From NCBI RefSeq assembly GCF_014836405.1, contig NZ_JACSQU010000001.1:1488001-1552000 (forward strand): a DNA stretch of 64,000 nucleotides, read 5' to 3'. Below are positions 25,151-34,607 of the stretch, in pieces; within the stretch, counting starts at the first letter, position 1; each line of letters opens with the position of its first letter. Under the pieces are notes generated by a model, which did not search any database, was not told the DNA's origin, and saw only the letters and a list, made by a program, of their open reading frames with translations. The translations under genes and the position numbers were made by a program. This stretch comes from Brevundimonas guildfordensis. GTDB lineage: Bacteria > Pseudomonadota > Alphaproteobacteria > Caulobacterales > Caulobacteraceae.

Positions 25151-25822
25151 TTACGCCTCCAGCCGGTACCCCGCGCCGCGCACGGTCTGCAGCATGGCCT
25201 TGTCGAAACCCTTGTCGATCTTGGAGCGCAGGCGGCTGATGTGCACGTCGATGACGTTGGTCTGAGGGTCGAAATGGTATTCCCAGACCTTCTCCAGCAG
25301 CATGGTGCGCGTCACCGACTGACCCGCGTGGCGCATCAGGAACTCCAGCAGCTGGAACTCGCGCGGCTGCAGGTCGATCTCCTGGCCGTCGCGGTGGACC
25401 GTGCGGGCGATCAGGTTCATCTCCAGATCGCCGACCTTGAGCACGGTCTGGACCCCGCCGGTCTCGCGACGGCGCGACAGCGCCTCGACCCGAGCGACCA
25501 GTTCAGCCAGGGCGTAGGGCTTGACCAGATAGTCGTCGCCGCCGGCCTTCAGACCCGTGACGCGGTCCTCGACCTCGCCGAGCGCCGACAGAAACAGGAC
25601 CGGCGTCTGATCGCCGCCCTTGCGGATGGTCTCGACCATGCCGACGCCGTCCAGGCGCGGCATCATCCGATCTACGACGTAGACGTCATAGCCGCCCTTC
25701 TGCGATTCCAGCAGGCCGAAGGCGCCGTCCACGGCGTGGGTGACCTCGTGCCCGGCCTCGCTCAGGCCGCGCACCATGGCGGTCGCGGCCTCGGCGTCGT
25801 CCTCAACCACCAGAATACGCAT
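25151..25822 (-). CDS. OmpR/PhoB-family response regulator
   Basis: A 223-aa two-domain regulator. The receiver has the acidic pair in VVEDDAEAA, the phosphorylation Asp in VYVVDRMMPRLDG (about D51) and the Lys in YLVKPY. The C-terminal winged helix (EIDLQPREFQLLEFLMRHAG through NVIDVHISRLRSKID) is of OmpR/PhoB type. Start ATG 25822; GGAGG lies 4 bases before it. It is the partner of the kinase encoded 9 bases downstream. With degP 65 bases upstream, it may respond to envelope conditions. Confidence 0.9.
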   Translation of the reverse strand: MRILVVEDDAEAATAMVRGLSEAGHEVTHAVDGAFGLLESQKGGYDVYVVDRMMPRLDGVGMVETIRKGGDQTPVLFLSALGEVEDRVTGLKAGGDDYLVKPYALAELVARVEALSRRRETGGVQTVLKVGDLEMNLIARTVHRDGQEIDLQPREFQLLEFLMRHAGQSVTRTMLLEKVWEYHFDPQTNVIDVHISRLRSKIDKGFDKAMLQTVRGAGYRLEA

Positions 25823-25887
25823 GCAGCCTCCCAAGAAAGATTCGGCGGCGATGTTAGCGCATCGCCGCCGATCCTGGGAGTTACGCC

Positions 25888-27435
25888 TTATTCAGACTTG
25901 GCGAAGGGCAGAACCACCGAGGAGTTGGTTCCCTGCACCCGGATGAGCAGGAAGACTCCCGGCCGTCCCGCCGAGCGCGCCTCATCGACAGCCGCCTTCA
26001 GATCGGCCTCTGAACGCACGACGCGGTTGTTGGCGCGCTGGATGACCGTGCCGACCGGCATGCGCATCTTGCCCGCTTCCGAACGCGGAGCGACGGCGGT
26101 GACCACAACGCCCTGCATGTCGTCGGGGATGGAGTAGCGCTGACGCAGGGCCGAGGTGATCGGCGTCACCGTGATGCCCTCGATCGATTGGCCGACAGCC
26201 GCGCCGTCTTCGCCGGGTTGCTGGGCGCCTGAACCCTGATCGCCGTTCAGCTCGGCTTCCGACGGACGGGTGCCCGCGCGGATGTTGAGAGTCTGGCGCC
26301 GTCCGTCGCGCAGGACTTCAAGCCGCAGCGTATCGCCGGGCTTGGCGCGGGCGACGCGACGGGTCAGCTCGGTGGAGCTGTCGACCGCCTCGCCGTTAAC
26401 GCTGGTGACCACGTCGCCGATCTGCATCCCGCCGCGGTCGCCCGGCGCGCCGGCCGTGACCTCGGCGACATAGGCGCCCTTGATGTCTTCGCTCAGGCCC
26501 AGGGCGGCGGCCGCATCCTTGGACAGGGTCTGGATCTGCACGCCCAGATAGCCGCGCTCGACCGTCTCGCCGCGCATCAGCTTGTCGGTGACGGCCTTGG
26601 CCGTGGTCGCGGGAATGGCGAAGCCGATGCCGACCGAGCCGCCCGACGGCGAGAAGATCGCCGTGTTCACGCCGATGACGCGGCCGTAGATGTCGAAGGT
26701 CGGACCGCCGGAGTTGCCCCGGTTGATGGCCGCGTCGATCTGCAGATATTCGTTGTAGCCGATCGGATCGATGTCGCGCGACTTGGCCGAGACGATGCCC
26801 GCCGTCGCCGTCCCGCCCAGGCCGAAGGGATTGCCCACGGCGATGACCCAGTCGCCGACGCGCGGCTCGGCGGCTTCTTCAAAGCTGACGAAGGGGAAGG
26901 CCGAACCCTCGACCTTGATGACGGCCAGGTCCGTGCCTTCATCGCGACCGATCAGCTTGGCCTTGAGTTCGCGGCCGTCGCTGAGCTTGACCGAGATCTC
27001 CTCGGCGTTCTCGACCACGTGGTTGTTCGTGACGATGAAGCCGTCGCCCGAGATGAAGAAGCCCGAGCCGGCGCCCGCGGCCAGTTGGGTGTTGTCATCC
27101 TCGCCCTCGCCCGAGCCGCCTGGCGCGCCGGGGATCGGCACGGCGCCGAAGCCGGGAATCTGGAACACGCCGCGCGGGCGCTGGACGCGGGTCTTCACGT
27201 CGATCTGCACCACGGCGGGGGCGACCTGCTGGAAGATGTCGGCGAAGCTGAGCGGCGCGCCCTGCGGCGGGGCGAACGCCAACGCTCCGGCCCCGGCCGA
27301 GGGAACCAGCTGTCCGACCTTGGCTGCCGGCGCCGCCTCGGCGCCCGGCCAGGTGATGACCCCGCCCGCCGTCGCGGCGGCGGCGAAGGTCAGGCCGACA
27401 GCGGCCCCCAGAATGAACTCCTTGCGTTTCAGCAT
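25888..27435 (-). CDS. degP: Do/HtrA-family periplasmic serine protease
   Basis: A 515-aa DegP-type protease-chaperone. Signal or anchor segment residues 8-28; trypsin-like domain with the triad H139 (VTNNHVVENA), D169 (DEGTDLAVI) and S242 (NRGNSGGP); then two PDZ domains (about 290-385 and 420-510). Acts in the periplasm on misfolded proteins. Length and order are complete. It is followed by a two-component pair and glnE and preceded by the cytochrome c maturation genes with a 171-base gap that probably contains its promoter. DegQ-type function cannot be excluded. Confidence 0.93.
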   Translation of the reverse strand: MLKRKEFILGAAVGLTFAAAATAGGVITWPGAEAAPAAKVGQLVPSAGAGALAFAPPQGAPLSFADIFQQVAPAVVQIDVKTRVQRPRGVFQIPGFGAVPIPGAPGGSGEGEDDNTQLAAGAGSGFFISGDGFIVTNNHVVENAEEISVKLSDGRELKAKLIGRDEGTDLAVIKVEGSAFPFVSFEEAAEPRVGDWVIAVGNPFGLGGTATAGIVSAKSRDIDPIGYNEYLQIDAAINRGNSGGPTFDIYGRVIGVNTAIFSPSGGSVGIGFAIPATTAKAVTDKLMRGETVERGYLGVQIQTLSKDAAAALGLSEDIKGAYVAEVTAGAPGDRGGMQIGDVVTSVNGEAVDSSTELTRRVARAKPGDTLRLEVLRDGRRQTLNIRAGTRPSEAELNGDQGSGAQQPGEDGAAVGQSIEGITVTPITSALRQRYSIPDDMQGVVVTAVAPRSEAGKMRMPVGTVIQRANNRVVRSEADLKAAVDEARSAGRPGVFLLIRVQGTNSSVVLPFAKSE

Positions 27436-27606
27436 CGTCGTCCTTGCAGTCTTTTACTGGCGTTCACGGAAAGCTCCGTTCGCCCATGGATATAGGGCGT
27501 CAAGGCTCAAGCCAATGCACGCCGTCGCAATGATTGACTTTGATCATCGTTCCGCGTGTGGCGCGTCTGCGTCAGGAAGGCGGCGAAAGGCTTTCCAAAC
27601 GGACAG

Positions 27607-28086
27607 CTAGGCCTTTTCGTCGTCGCCCGTCAGGGCGGCCAGGGCGCGCTCTTCTTCAGGCGTCAGCGGCGCGGCTTCCGCAGTCTCGCGACGGCGTGCG
27701 CGCAGGACCAGCACGACCCCCGCCCCCGCCGCCAGCGCAAACGGGCCGAACCACAGCAGCCAGGTGCCGATCCGAACCGGCGGCTGGAACAGCACGTAAT
27801 CGCCATAGCGCCGGATCAGGTCGTCCTTGATCTGGGCGTCCGTCTTTCCCGCCGCGATCTGCTCGCGCACCAGACCGCGCAGGTCGGCGGCGATGCCTGC
27901 CGGGCTGTCGGCGATCGATTCATGCTGACAGACGACGCAGCGGATGTCGCCGAACAGGGCGCGGGCGCGGGCCTCCTGCGCCGGGTCCGTCAGCGGCCGG
28001 TCGGGCGCGGGGGGCGGCTCGGCCAGAGCCGGCGCAGTTGCACTGGCCAGCAGGGCGGCGGCGAACAGGGCGGCGGCGCGCCTCAT
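27607..28086 (-). CDS. ccmH: Cytochrome c maturation protein CcmH (CycL)
   Basis: A 159-aa thiol-reductase-type protein of system I cytochrome c maturation. Signal peptide to about residue 22, then the RCVVCQ motif (LRCxxCQ type) that reduces apocytochrome cysteines, a three-helix domain, and a C-terminal membrane helix (GTWLLWFGPFALAAGAGVVLVL). It is periplasmic and anchored in the inner membrane. ATG 28086 overlaps the ccmF stop. The short length shows the E. coli CcmH C-terminal TPR part is a separate protein here, CcmI, encoded at 30656. Confidence 0.94.
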   Translation of the reverse strand: MRRAAALFAAALLASATAPALAEPPPAPDRPLTDPAQEARARALFGDIRCVVCQHESIADSPAGIAADLRGLVREQIAAGKTDAQIKDDLIRRYGDYVLFQPPVRIGTWLLWFGPFALAAGAGVVLVLRARRRETAEAAPLTPEEERALAALTGDDEKA

Positions 28087-30092
28087 GCCTGCGCCTCCAG
28101 GGGCTCGGCCGGCTTGGCGGCCTTCTTGACGCGCGAACCCGCCCCGACGCGCAGGCGCCGGTCCAGCAGGGAGATCAGCCCGCCCAGCGCCATCAGCGCC
28201 GGCCCCAGGAAGATCAGCCGCGCCCACGGATTGTAATAGATGCGCACGATCCAGGCCCGCTCGCCGGCGTCCGTCGCCGCCCGGTCGCCCATGACGGCGT
28301 AGACGTCGTCCAGCCCGCGGAAGTCGAGGCCGACCTCGGTCGTGGTCTGGCCGCCCGCCGGGAAGAAGCGGCGCTCGGCAGTGATGACGCGCGCGGGCGC
28401 GCGGCCGTCGACGGGCATGATGGTCAGCCGGCCCTGCTCAGCCAGATAGTTGGGGCCTTCGATGACTTGGACCGCGTCCAGGCGCGCCTTCCACGGCCCG
28501 GCGGAGACTTCCCCGCCCAGCGGCAGGGCGGCGGCGGCCTCGGCCTTGAAGCTGGTCTCGACCACGGCGCCCAGGATGAAAACGCCCAGACCGGCGTGGG
28601 CCAGCGCCATGCCCCAGGCGCCCAGCGGCAGCCCCTTGGCGCGGCGCAGGGTTTCGGCCAAGGGCGCGCGGAAGGCCTTGGTCCGCTCGCCCAGTTCCGC
28701 CAGCGCCCCGCCGATCAGCCAGGCGCCGACGCCCAGCCCTGCCGCGGCCAGCGCCTTCTTCGGCTCAAACAGGACAAAGGCGGCGAAGGCGGCGATGATC
28801 GCCAGGGCGGCGGCCCACCACAGGCGCTGCAAAGCCCCCTTCAAGTCGCCCCGCTTCCATGCCAGCAGCGGCCCGGCGGGCAGGATCAGGCAGGCGATGA
28901 TCATCAGCGGGTTGAAGACAGCGTTGAAATAGGGCGGGCCGACCGAGATGGTTGCGCCGGTCGCGGCTTCCAGGATCAGCGGATAGAGGGTGCCCAGCAG
29001 CACCGTCGCCGCCGCCGCCGTCAGGAACAGATTGTTCAGCACCAGCGCGCCTTCGCGGCTGATCGGCGCAAAGGCCGCGCCGGACCGGATCGCCGGGGCG
29101 CGAAGGGCGAACAGGATGAAGGCCGCGCCCGCCGCCAGCCCTAAAATGGCCAGCAGCATCATCCCCCGCTGAGGATCGACGGCGAAGGCGTGGACGGAGG
29201 TCAGCACGCCCGAACGCACCAGAAACGCGCCCAGCATGGAGAAGGTGAAGGCCAGGATCGCCAGGAACACCGTCCAACCGGCCAGCGCCCCGCGCCGCTC
29301 GGTGACGATGGCCGAGTGAAGCAGGGCCGCGCCCGCCAGCCAGGGCATGAAGCTGGCGTTCTCGACCGGGTCCCAGAACCACCAGCCGCCCCAGCCCAAC
29401 TCGTAATAAGCCCAGAAGGAGCCCAGGGCGATGCCGACCGTCAGCAGCGCCCACGACGCCAGCGCCCACGGCCGCACCCAGCGCCCCCACGCCGGATCGA
29501 CCCGCTTCTCGATCAGGGCGGCGACCGCCAGGGAGAAACAGACCGAGAAGCCGACATAGCCGCCGTACAGCAGCGGCGGGTGCACCGCCAGCGCCGGGTC
29601 CTGAAGCAGCGGGTTCAGGGACGCGCCCTGCACCGGCGCCGGGTCCAGCCGGAAGAAGGGGTTGGAGGTGAAGGCGGCGAAGGCCAGGAACAGGCTCGAC
29701 AGGCCCGCCTGCACGGCCACGGCCGAGGTCTTCAGCCCGAACGGCAGGCCGCGCGCCAGGGCCAAGGCCCCGCCGAAGACCGTCATCACCAGGCACCACA
29801 GCAACAGGGAGCCTTCGTGGCTGCCCCAGGCCCCGGCGACCTTGTAGAGCATCGGCTTGTCGGTGTGGCTGTTCAGGGCCACGTTCGACACCGAGAAGTC
29901 GGAAACGACGAAGGCATAGATCAGGGCGGCGAAGGCCAGAAGGATCGCCCCGGCCGAGGCCAGCATGGCGCCGCCGCCGGCGCCCGCCAGCACGGGGCTG
30001 AGCCGCAGCCGCCCCGCCGTGGTCAGCGCCAGACTCAGCACCGACAGCGCCAGCGCCAGGATCAGGGCGAAGGCGCCCAGTTCGACGATCAA
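28083..30092 (-). CDS. ccmF: Cytochrome c heme lyase subunit CcmF
   Basis: A 669-aa polytopic inner-membrane protein of the heme ligation complex. The tryptophan-rich WWD motif, GWGGWWFWDPVENASFMPWL, is intact, with conserved His residues around it (GSHEGSLLLW, ALLHSAI). About fifteen hydrophobic helices and a large periplasmic loop before the last helix. The length equals E. coli CcmF (647). It starts 4 bases after the ccmE stop and overlaps ccmH. No ccmABCD or ccmG gene is in the window; these are often elsewhere in alphaproteobacteria. Confidence 0.96.
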   Translation of the reverse strand: MIVELGAFALILALALSVLSLALTTAGRLRLSPVLAGAGGGAMLASAGAILLAFAALIYAFVVSDFSVSNVALNSHTDKPMLYKVAGAWGSHEGSLLLWCLVMTVFGGALALARGLPFGLKTSAVAVQAGLSSLFLAFAAFTSNPFFRLDPAPVQGASLNPLLQDPALAVHPPLLYGGYVGFSVCFSLAVAALIEKRVDPAWGRWVRPWALASWALLTVGIALGSFWAYYELGWGGWWFWDPVENASFMPWLAGAALLHSAIVTERRGALAGWTVFLAILAFTFSMLGAFLVRSGVLTSVHAFAVDPQRGMMLLAILGLAAGAAFILFALRAPAIRSGAAFAPISREGALVLNNLFLTAAAATVLLGTLYPLILEAATGATISVGPPYFNAVFNPLMIIACLILPAGPLLAWKRGDLKGALQRLWWAAALAIIAAFAAFVLFEPKKALAAAGLGVGAWLIGGALAELGERTKAFRAPLAETLRRAKGLPLGAWGMALAHAGLGVFILGAVVETSFKAEAAAALPLGGEVSAGPWKARLDAVQVIEGPNYLAEQGRLTIMPVDGRAPARVITAERRFFPAGGQTTTEVGLDFRGLDDVYAVMGDRAATDAGERAWIVRIYYNPWARLIFLGPALMALGGLISLLDRRLRVGAGSRVKKAAKPAEPLEAQA

Positions 30093-30096
30093 GCCT

Positions 30097-30588
30097 TTAC
30101 GCTCCCTGCTGCGCGGCGACGGCGGGCGCCGGCGCCTCGTCGGGCCGCCACTCGCCCTTTTCCTTCAGCCGGTCGGCGACTTCGCGCGGCATATAGGTCT
30201 CGTCGTGCTTGGCCAGCACCTGACTGGCCTCGAACACCCGGTCGGGGCGGAACGACCCCTGCGCCACGATGCCCTGCCCCTCGCGGAACAGGTCGGGCAG
30301 GTCGCCGTGATAGATCACCTGCGCCGTCGCCCCGTTGTCAGTGACGACGAAGACGACCGAGCCGTCCGCGGCCTTGGTCACGCTGCCGGCCTCGACCAGA
30401 CCGCCCAGGCGGATCATCTGGCCGGCCGGAACCTTCTGCGGCGTCACTTCCGAGGGAGAGTAGAAGAAGGTCACATTGTCCTTCATCGCCCATAGCGACA
30501 GGCCGACGGCCAGCGCCAGCACCGGCGCCGCAGCGATGACGACCCACAGGCGGCGGCGCGCCTTGGGCGATTTGGGCAACCAGCTCAT
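30097..30588 (-). CDS. ccmE: Heme chaperone CcmE
   Basis: A 163-aa heme chaperone: one N-terminal membrane helix (LWVVIAAAPVLALAVGLSLW), a periplasmic OB-fold, and the heme-binding His and Tyr in LAKHDETYMP, which hold heme covalently before delivery to CcmF. The frame is open upstream, but ATG 30588 gives the normal CcmE N-terminus with an arginine cluster before the helix. It lies 67 bases after ccmI on the same strand. Confidence 0.95.
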   Translation of the reverse strand: MSWLPKSPKARRRLWVVIAAAPVLALAVGLSLWAMKDNVTFFYSPSEVTPQKVPAGQMIRLGGLVEAGSVTKAADGSVVFVVTDNGATAQVIYHGDLPDLFREGQGIVAQGSFRPDRVFEASQVLAKHDETYMPREVADRLKEKGEWRPDEAPAPAVAAQQGA

Positions 30589-30655
30589 CTCAACAATCCG
30601 GAAACGGCGGAAAACACCGCCGCGCATTGGGCGGGCGTCAGGGCGAACCAACGGC

Positions 30656-31474
30656 TCATCGTGGGGCCTCGGCCAGACGGGTCTGCAACTCGGCCCGGCG
30701 CGGGTCGGACGGGGCCAGCACGGCGATCAGCGGCCCCCACATGGCCTCGGCCTCGGCGCGGTCGCCGCGCGCCAGAGCCGCGTCGCCCAGATAGAAGCGC
30801 GCGCCCAACTGGTCAGGGTCCAGCCTGACCGCCTGACGGAAGGCCGCCTCGGCGTCGCCATCGACCGCCCCGCCGTTGGCCCGCACCAGGCTCTCGCCCA
30901 GCCGCGCCCAGCTCTGGGCGTCGTCGGGCTGGATGGCGAGGGCGCGGCGGAAGGCCGAGGCCGCGCCAATGGGATCGCCGGCCTCGAAGCGGGCGGCGCC
31001 CAGCATGGTCAGGGCCAGACGGTCGTCGGGCCGGTCCTTGACCACCTGCCCCAGCACCGCCGCGACCTGGGCGGGCTCCAGCGCCTCGGGCGCCGAGGCC
31101 CATTCGCGCACGCGCGTCTCATAGGCCTGATCCTTCATGCCCGGCGCGCCGAAAACGGCGTAGACGCCCAGCGACGCGGCGGCCGTCGCCGCGATGCCGC
31201 CGAGCACCCAATAGCGGTCGGCCGCGCCCGCAACGGGGCGGCGGTCGGCCCGGCGGGCGGCCAGCAAACGGCGGCCCGCCTCGGCCCGCGCGGCGGTCCA
31301 GCCCGCCTCGTCCAGCAGGCCGCGCGTCTTCAGCCGGTCCAGCTCGGCCAGCTCCAGCGCGCCCGCATCGCGGTCCGCAACGCTTTCGGCCTCAGCGCCG
31401 CGCCGGGCGGCCGACAGCACCGCCAACCCCGCCAGGGCGGTCACAAGGGCCGTCATGATCCAGAAGATCGTCAT
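30656..31474 (-). CDS. ccmI: Cytochrome c maturation protein CcmI (CycH)
   Basis: A 272-aa protein with the CcmI layout: TM1 at residues 3-22, a cytoplasmic leucine-zipper-like loop (LELAELDRLKTRGLLDEAGW), TM2 about 88-110, and a periplasmic TPR domain (AALTML... repeats such as PIGAASAFRRALAIQPDDAQ and ARLGESLVRA). It holds apocytochrome c for the heme ligation complex. It heads the ccmI-E-F-H group and begins 18 bases after the stop of the unknown 447-aa gene. Confidence 0.9.
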   Translation of the reverse strand: MTIFWIMTALVTALAGLAVLSAARRGAEAESVADRDAGALELAELDRLKTRGLLDEAGWTAARAEAGRRLLAARRADRRPVAGAADRYWVLGGIAATAAASLGVYAVFGAPGMKDQAYETRVREWASAPEALEPAQVAAVLGQVVKDRPDDRLALTMLGAARFEAGDPIGAASAFRRALAIQPDDAQSWARLGESLVRANGGAVDGDAEAAFRQAVRLDPDQLGARFYLGDAALARGDRAEAEAMWGPLIAVLAPSDPRRAELQTRLAEAPR

Positions 31475-31492
31475 GGCCGCCGCTGTAGCGGA

Positions 31493-32836
31493 TCAGGCGG
31501 CCGGAGGCGAGGCGCGCGACGACGCACCCGTGTTTGACCCTGCGATGGCCAGCCGCCGCCGCACGGTTCGCGACGCGTCCTTGGCTCCCAAGAGACCCAG
31601 AAGTTCGGCGGTCAGGCCGATCCGCTTGCGGGCCACGCCTTCGTCCGACGCCTGGCCGTCGTTCAACTGTTCGATCGCCTCATCGGCCCAGGTCGCGAGC
31701 CGGCCCGTCAGGGCCTCGGCCGTCTGCCTGCGCTCGGCCTCGCAGCCGAAGACGGCGGCGATGGGACGCACATCCCCCGTCAGCGTCAGCAGAACCCGCG
31801 CCCGCGCCGCCGCCGCCGCATCCGGCAGCTGGCTCAACAGAGGCGTCGGGCGCGTCATGCGTCCGGCCAGCGGCGTCCGCTGGACGGGCAAGACCGCATC
31901 AACCGCCTTCTCAGCCGCCTCGAAATGTTCAGACAGGCGCAGCGCGATCCTCAGGCGCGCCTGGCGCACGGCCTTGGCCCAGGCGCTGTCGGGCCGAAGC
32001 GGCAGGGACACGTCGATCTCTCCCAGGGTTTCGGCGCACCAGTCCAGGCCCGCGGCCAGCCGCTTGCGCTGTTCGTCATCCTCGAGATCAACAGCCGCGA
32101 CATCGACGGCGCGACGTGCCAAGGCCGACACGATCCGATCGATCAGCAGATCCGCCTCCTCGCGGCCCGCTGTCGCCTCGCGTCCCGAAGCCCCGATAAG
32201 GGCCAGCACCCGCAGCATCAGCCTCGCATCAGCCATCTGCGCGAAGAGGATCTCCAGCAGCTTCTCGACCCCGCCCGGACCGGCCGCCGAGGCCTGGCGC
32301 AGGGCCAGCTTCAATTCCGCCAGCTCGGCGCCGCTGGGCCGACCCGTCCAGGCCGGCAGATGCGGCAGCGCCCGGCGCGCCACCGGCGCCAGGTCCAGAC
32401 ACGCCGCCAACGCCTCGACCTGCTCCGGCGCAGCGTCCGCCCAGACCGCGTCGGGCGCATCGCGCAGCACCACGGCGGCGCTGTGGCACAGGCGGTCGGC
32501 GACCATCCGCGACAGATCGTCGTCACGGTCCAGTTGCGGCAATAGCTCAGGCTCGCCCCGCGTCGCCGCGCGCCACAGCCGCGCGGGCAGACCCGCAGGA
32601 AAATTCAGGCCCTCCAGCGCATCCTCGCGCGCACGGAACAGCGGCGCCAGCGGACCGAAGGCGACCTCGCGGCGGCGGCGATCCAGCCGCTCGACCTCGA
32701 CCATTTCGCGCAGGGCGGCCGCCCGATCGCCCGCCATCGTCCCCGCCAGCCCCATCAACTGAGGCAGGACCCGGTCCGGACACCGTTCGATCAAATGAGC
32801 CAGAGCGGCCCGCTGGGCGACCGACAGGTCCGCCAT
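31493..32836 (-). CDS. Unknown helical-repeat-like protein (447 aa)
   Basis: A 447-aa soluble, Ala/Leu/Arg-rich protein with no signal peptide or membrane helix. It reads as a succession of amphipathic helices (for example LAHLIERCPDRVLPQLMGLA, LMLRVLALIGASG, RLRIALRLSEHFEAAEKAVD), which suggests a HEAT/ARM-like alpha solenoid, similar in style to alphaproteobacterial DUF2336 proteins, though I cannot confirm that. ATG 32836 has GGAGG 8 bases upstream; an in-frame ATG at 32893 lacks one. A lone CtrA-like half-site (TTAACC) lies upstream near 32890. Function unknown; position upstream of ccmI may be incidental. Confidence 0.7.
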   Translation of the reverse strand: MADLSVAQRAALAHLIERCPDRVLPQLMGLAGTMAGDRAAALREMVEVERLDRRRREVAFGPLAPLFRAREDALEGLNFPAGLPARLWRAATRGEPELLPQLDRDDDLSRMVADRLCHSAAVVLRDAPDAVWADAAPEQVEALAACLDLAPVARRALPHLPAWTGRPSGAELAELKLALRQASAAGPGGVEKLLEILFAQMADARLMLRVLALIGASGREATAGREEADLLIDRIVSALARRAVDVAAVDLEDDEQRKRLAAGLDWCAETLGEIDVSLPLRPDSAWAKAVRQARLRIALRLSEHFEAAEKAVDAVLPVQRTPLAGRMTRPTPLLSQLPDAAAAARARVLLTLTGDVRPIAAVFGCEAERRQTAEALTGRLATWADEAIEQLNDGQASDEGVARKRIGLTAELLGLLGAKDASRTVRRRLAIAGSNTGASSRASPPAA

Positions 32837-33025
32837 CCACGCATCCTCCGGCCCTACTGAGTTCCGGCCAAGGCCCCAAGACTGGCGCGTCACGGGTTAA
32901 CAGGGGATTTTGAGGCGGAATGGCGAACGCAGCCGATCTGCAAGCCGACATCGGCTTTCGGCGCCTAAGTCGGGGACTTTAATCGACCCATAGCGGACGA
33001 ATGGGAGCACCGGTAAAGGCAGAGC

Positions 33026-33469
33026 ATGTTAGATTTTCGCCCTTCGAGCCCTTCCGATCTGCCTCGCGTCATGGACATCTGGCGCGCGGCCGTTGACGCC
33101 ACCCACGACTTCCTTACCCCTGGCGACCACGATGCCATCGAGGCTGAGGTTCTAGGCTTTTTCCCGCAGGTGTCCCTGCTTCTTGCGGTTGATAGTTCTG
33201 ATGCGCCGCTCGGCTTCATGTTCTTGCATGAAGGGCATCTGGAGGCGCTTTTCGTAGACCCGGATCAACATGGCCAGGGTATCGGCAAAGCCCTTGTCCG
33301 CAATGCTCTTGCCGCGCATCCAGGCCTGACGGTCGATGTGAACGAGCAGAATCCCAAAGCCCTCGGCTTTTACGAGCATCTAGGCTTCGAACGTATAGGG
33401 CGATCAGCTCAGGATGGTCAGGGAAGGCCCTATCCGCTCATACATCTCCGGCACCGAGCCGACTTCTAA
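33026..33469 (+). CDS. GNAT acetyltransferase, YjaB-like
   Basis: A 147-aa N-acetyltransferase close to E. coli YjaB: VDATHDFL near residue 24, the acetyl-CoA loop [11 protein letters not shown], the VNEQN motif, GFYEHLGFE, and RPYPLIHL at the end. The family's physiological substrate is not established. The gene is visibly richer in A/T and uses codons such as GTT, CTT and TCT more than its neighbours, which hints at transfer from another genome. Its stop (TAA 33467-33469) overlaps the stop of the opposite gene trhO. Confidence 0.85.
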   Translation: MLDFRPSSPSDLPRVMDIWRAAVDATHDFLTPGDHDAIEAEVLGFFPQVSLLLAVDSSDAPLGFMFLHEGHLEALFVDPDQHGQGIGKALVRNALAAHPGLTVDVNEQNPKALGFYEHLGFERIGRSAQDGQGRPYPLIHLRHRADF

Positions 33470-34428
33470 CCTTTCTGCGCCGCCCCCACGTGCGTCACGC
33501 CTCTGGCGCGGGCGATCTCCACCTGCTTGTGGCGCTCGGCGTAGCCCTCGCGCTGGGTCGCGTCGCGGTCGTCCCAACAGCGGTCGCAGGACACGCCCTC
33601 GACATAGCGCGCAGAACTCCGCCCCTCGGGGCTGACCGGCATGCGGCAAGCCCGGCACAGGCTGTGCTCGCCCTCGACCAGACCATGGCCCACGGCCACC
33701 CGCTCGTCGAAGACGAAGCATTCACCGCGCCACAGGCTTTCCGGCTCCGGCACCGTCTCCAGATATTTGAGGATGCCGCCCTCCAGGTGGTGCACGTCGC
33801 GCACCCCCTCGGCCTTCAGGAAGGCGGTGGCCTTTTCGCAGCGGATGCCGCCGGTGCAGTACATGGCGACCTTCGGCGGGGTCGGCCGGTCCAGCAGGGC
33901 GCGGCCCTCGGTGCGGAACCAGTCGGCGAACTCACGGAAGGTGCGGGTGTTGGGCTGGACCGCGCCCTCGAAGGCGCCGATCTCGCCTTCGTAGTCGTTG
34001 CGGGTGTCGATGACGACGGTGTCGGGGTCGGCGATCAGGGCGTTCCAGTCCTGGGCCGAGACATAGGTCCCGACGCCCTCGACCGGGTCGATGTCGGGCT
34101 GGCCCATGGTGACGATCTCGGCCTTCACCCGCACCTTCATGCGGTGGAAGGGCATGGCCGAGGCCGTCGAATATTTCAGCTCCAGCCGGTCGAACCCCGG
34201 CAGGGCCCGCACGCCGTCGATGACGCGGGCGATGGCGGCCTGCGGCCCCGCGATGGTGCCGTTGATCCCCTCATGCGCCACCAGCAGGGTGCCGCGCACC
34301 TCGCTCCCGCACAGGTCGAGCAGGTGCAGGCGCAGGGCCGCCGGGTCGGCCACGGCTGCGAAACGATACAGGGCCGCCACGGTAAACGGGGACAAGGGCG
34401 ACATCGGGGGAACGGCTGAGACGGTCAC
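33466..34428 (-). CDS. trhO: tRNA uridine(34) hydroxylase TrhO (rhodanese-type, YceA family)
   Basis: A 320-aa protein: an N-terminal acylphosphatase-like part ([16 protein letters not shown]), then a rhodanese domain with the active Cys in [12 protein letters not shown], and a C-terminal part with Cys pairs CRACRMP and CDRCW that could bind zinc. TrhO makes the prephenate-independent 5-hydroxyuridine at position 34 of tRNA. GTG 34428 has AGGA 5 bases upstream; ATG 34404 is an alternative. The frame runs open further upstream without a plausible start. It is convergent with the YjaB-like gene and divergent from the MFS gene. Confidence 0.9.
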   Translation of the reverse strand: MTVSAVPPMSPLSPFTVAALYRFAAVADPAALRLHLLDLCGSEVRGTLLVAHEGINGTIAGPQAAIARVIDGVRALPGFDRLELKYSTASAMPFHRMKVRVKAEIVTMGQPDIDPVEGVGTYVSAQDWNALIADPDTVVIDTRNDYEGEIGAFEGAVQPNTRTFREFADWFRTEGRALLDRPTPPKVAMYCTGGIRCEKATAFLKAEGVRDVHHLEGGILKYLETVPEPESLWRGECFVFDERVAVGHGLVEGEHSLCRACRMPVSPEGRSSARYVEGVSCDRCWDDRDATQREGYAERHKQVEIARARGVTHVGAAQKG

Positions 34429-34607
34429 GGCCTTCCTATAGCGTCCCGTCGCCCCCCTCGCGACGCCAATAATCCGGAACCCAGAGTGACCGCTTACCGG
34501 CTTGCTTCCCCCGCCGAAGCCGTGTGGATTGACCTCATGGTCGTCGTTGGTTCTTGCCTGCCCCCTATCGCCCATGCCCCGGTCGCCGATGCGAGGAGCC
34601 GTCAGGC

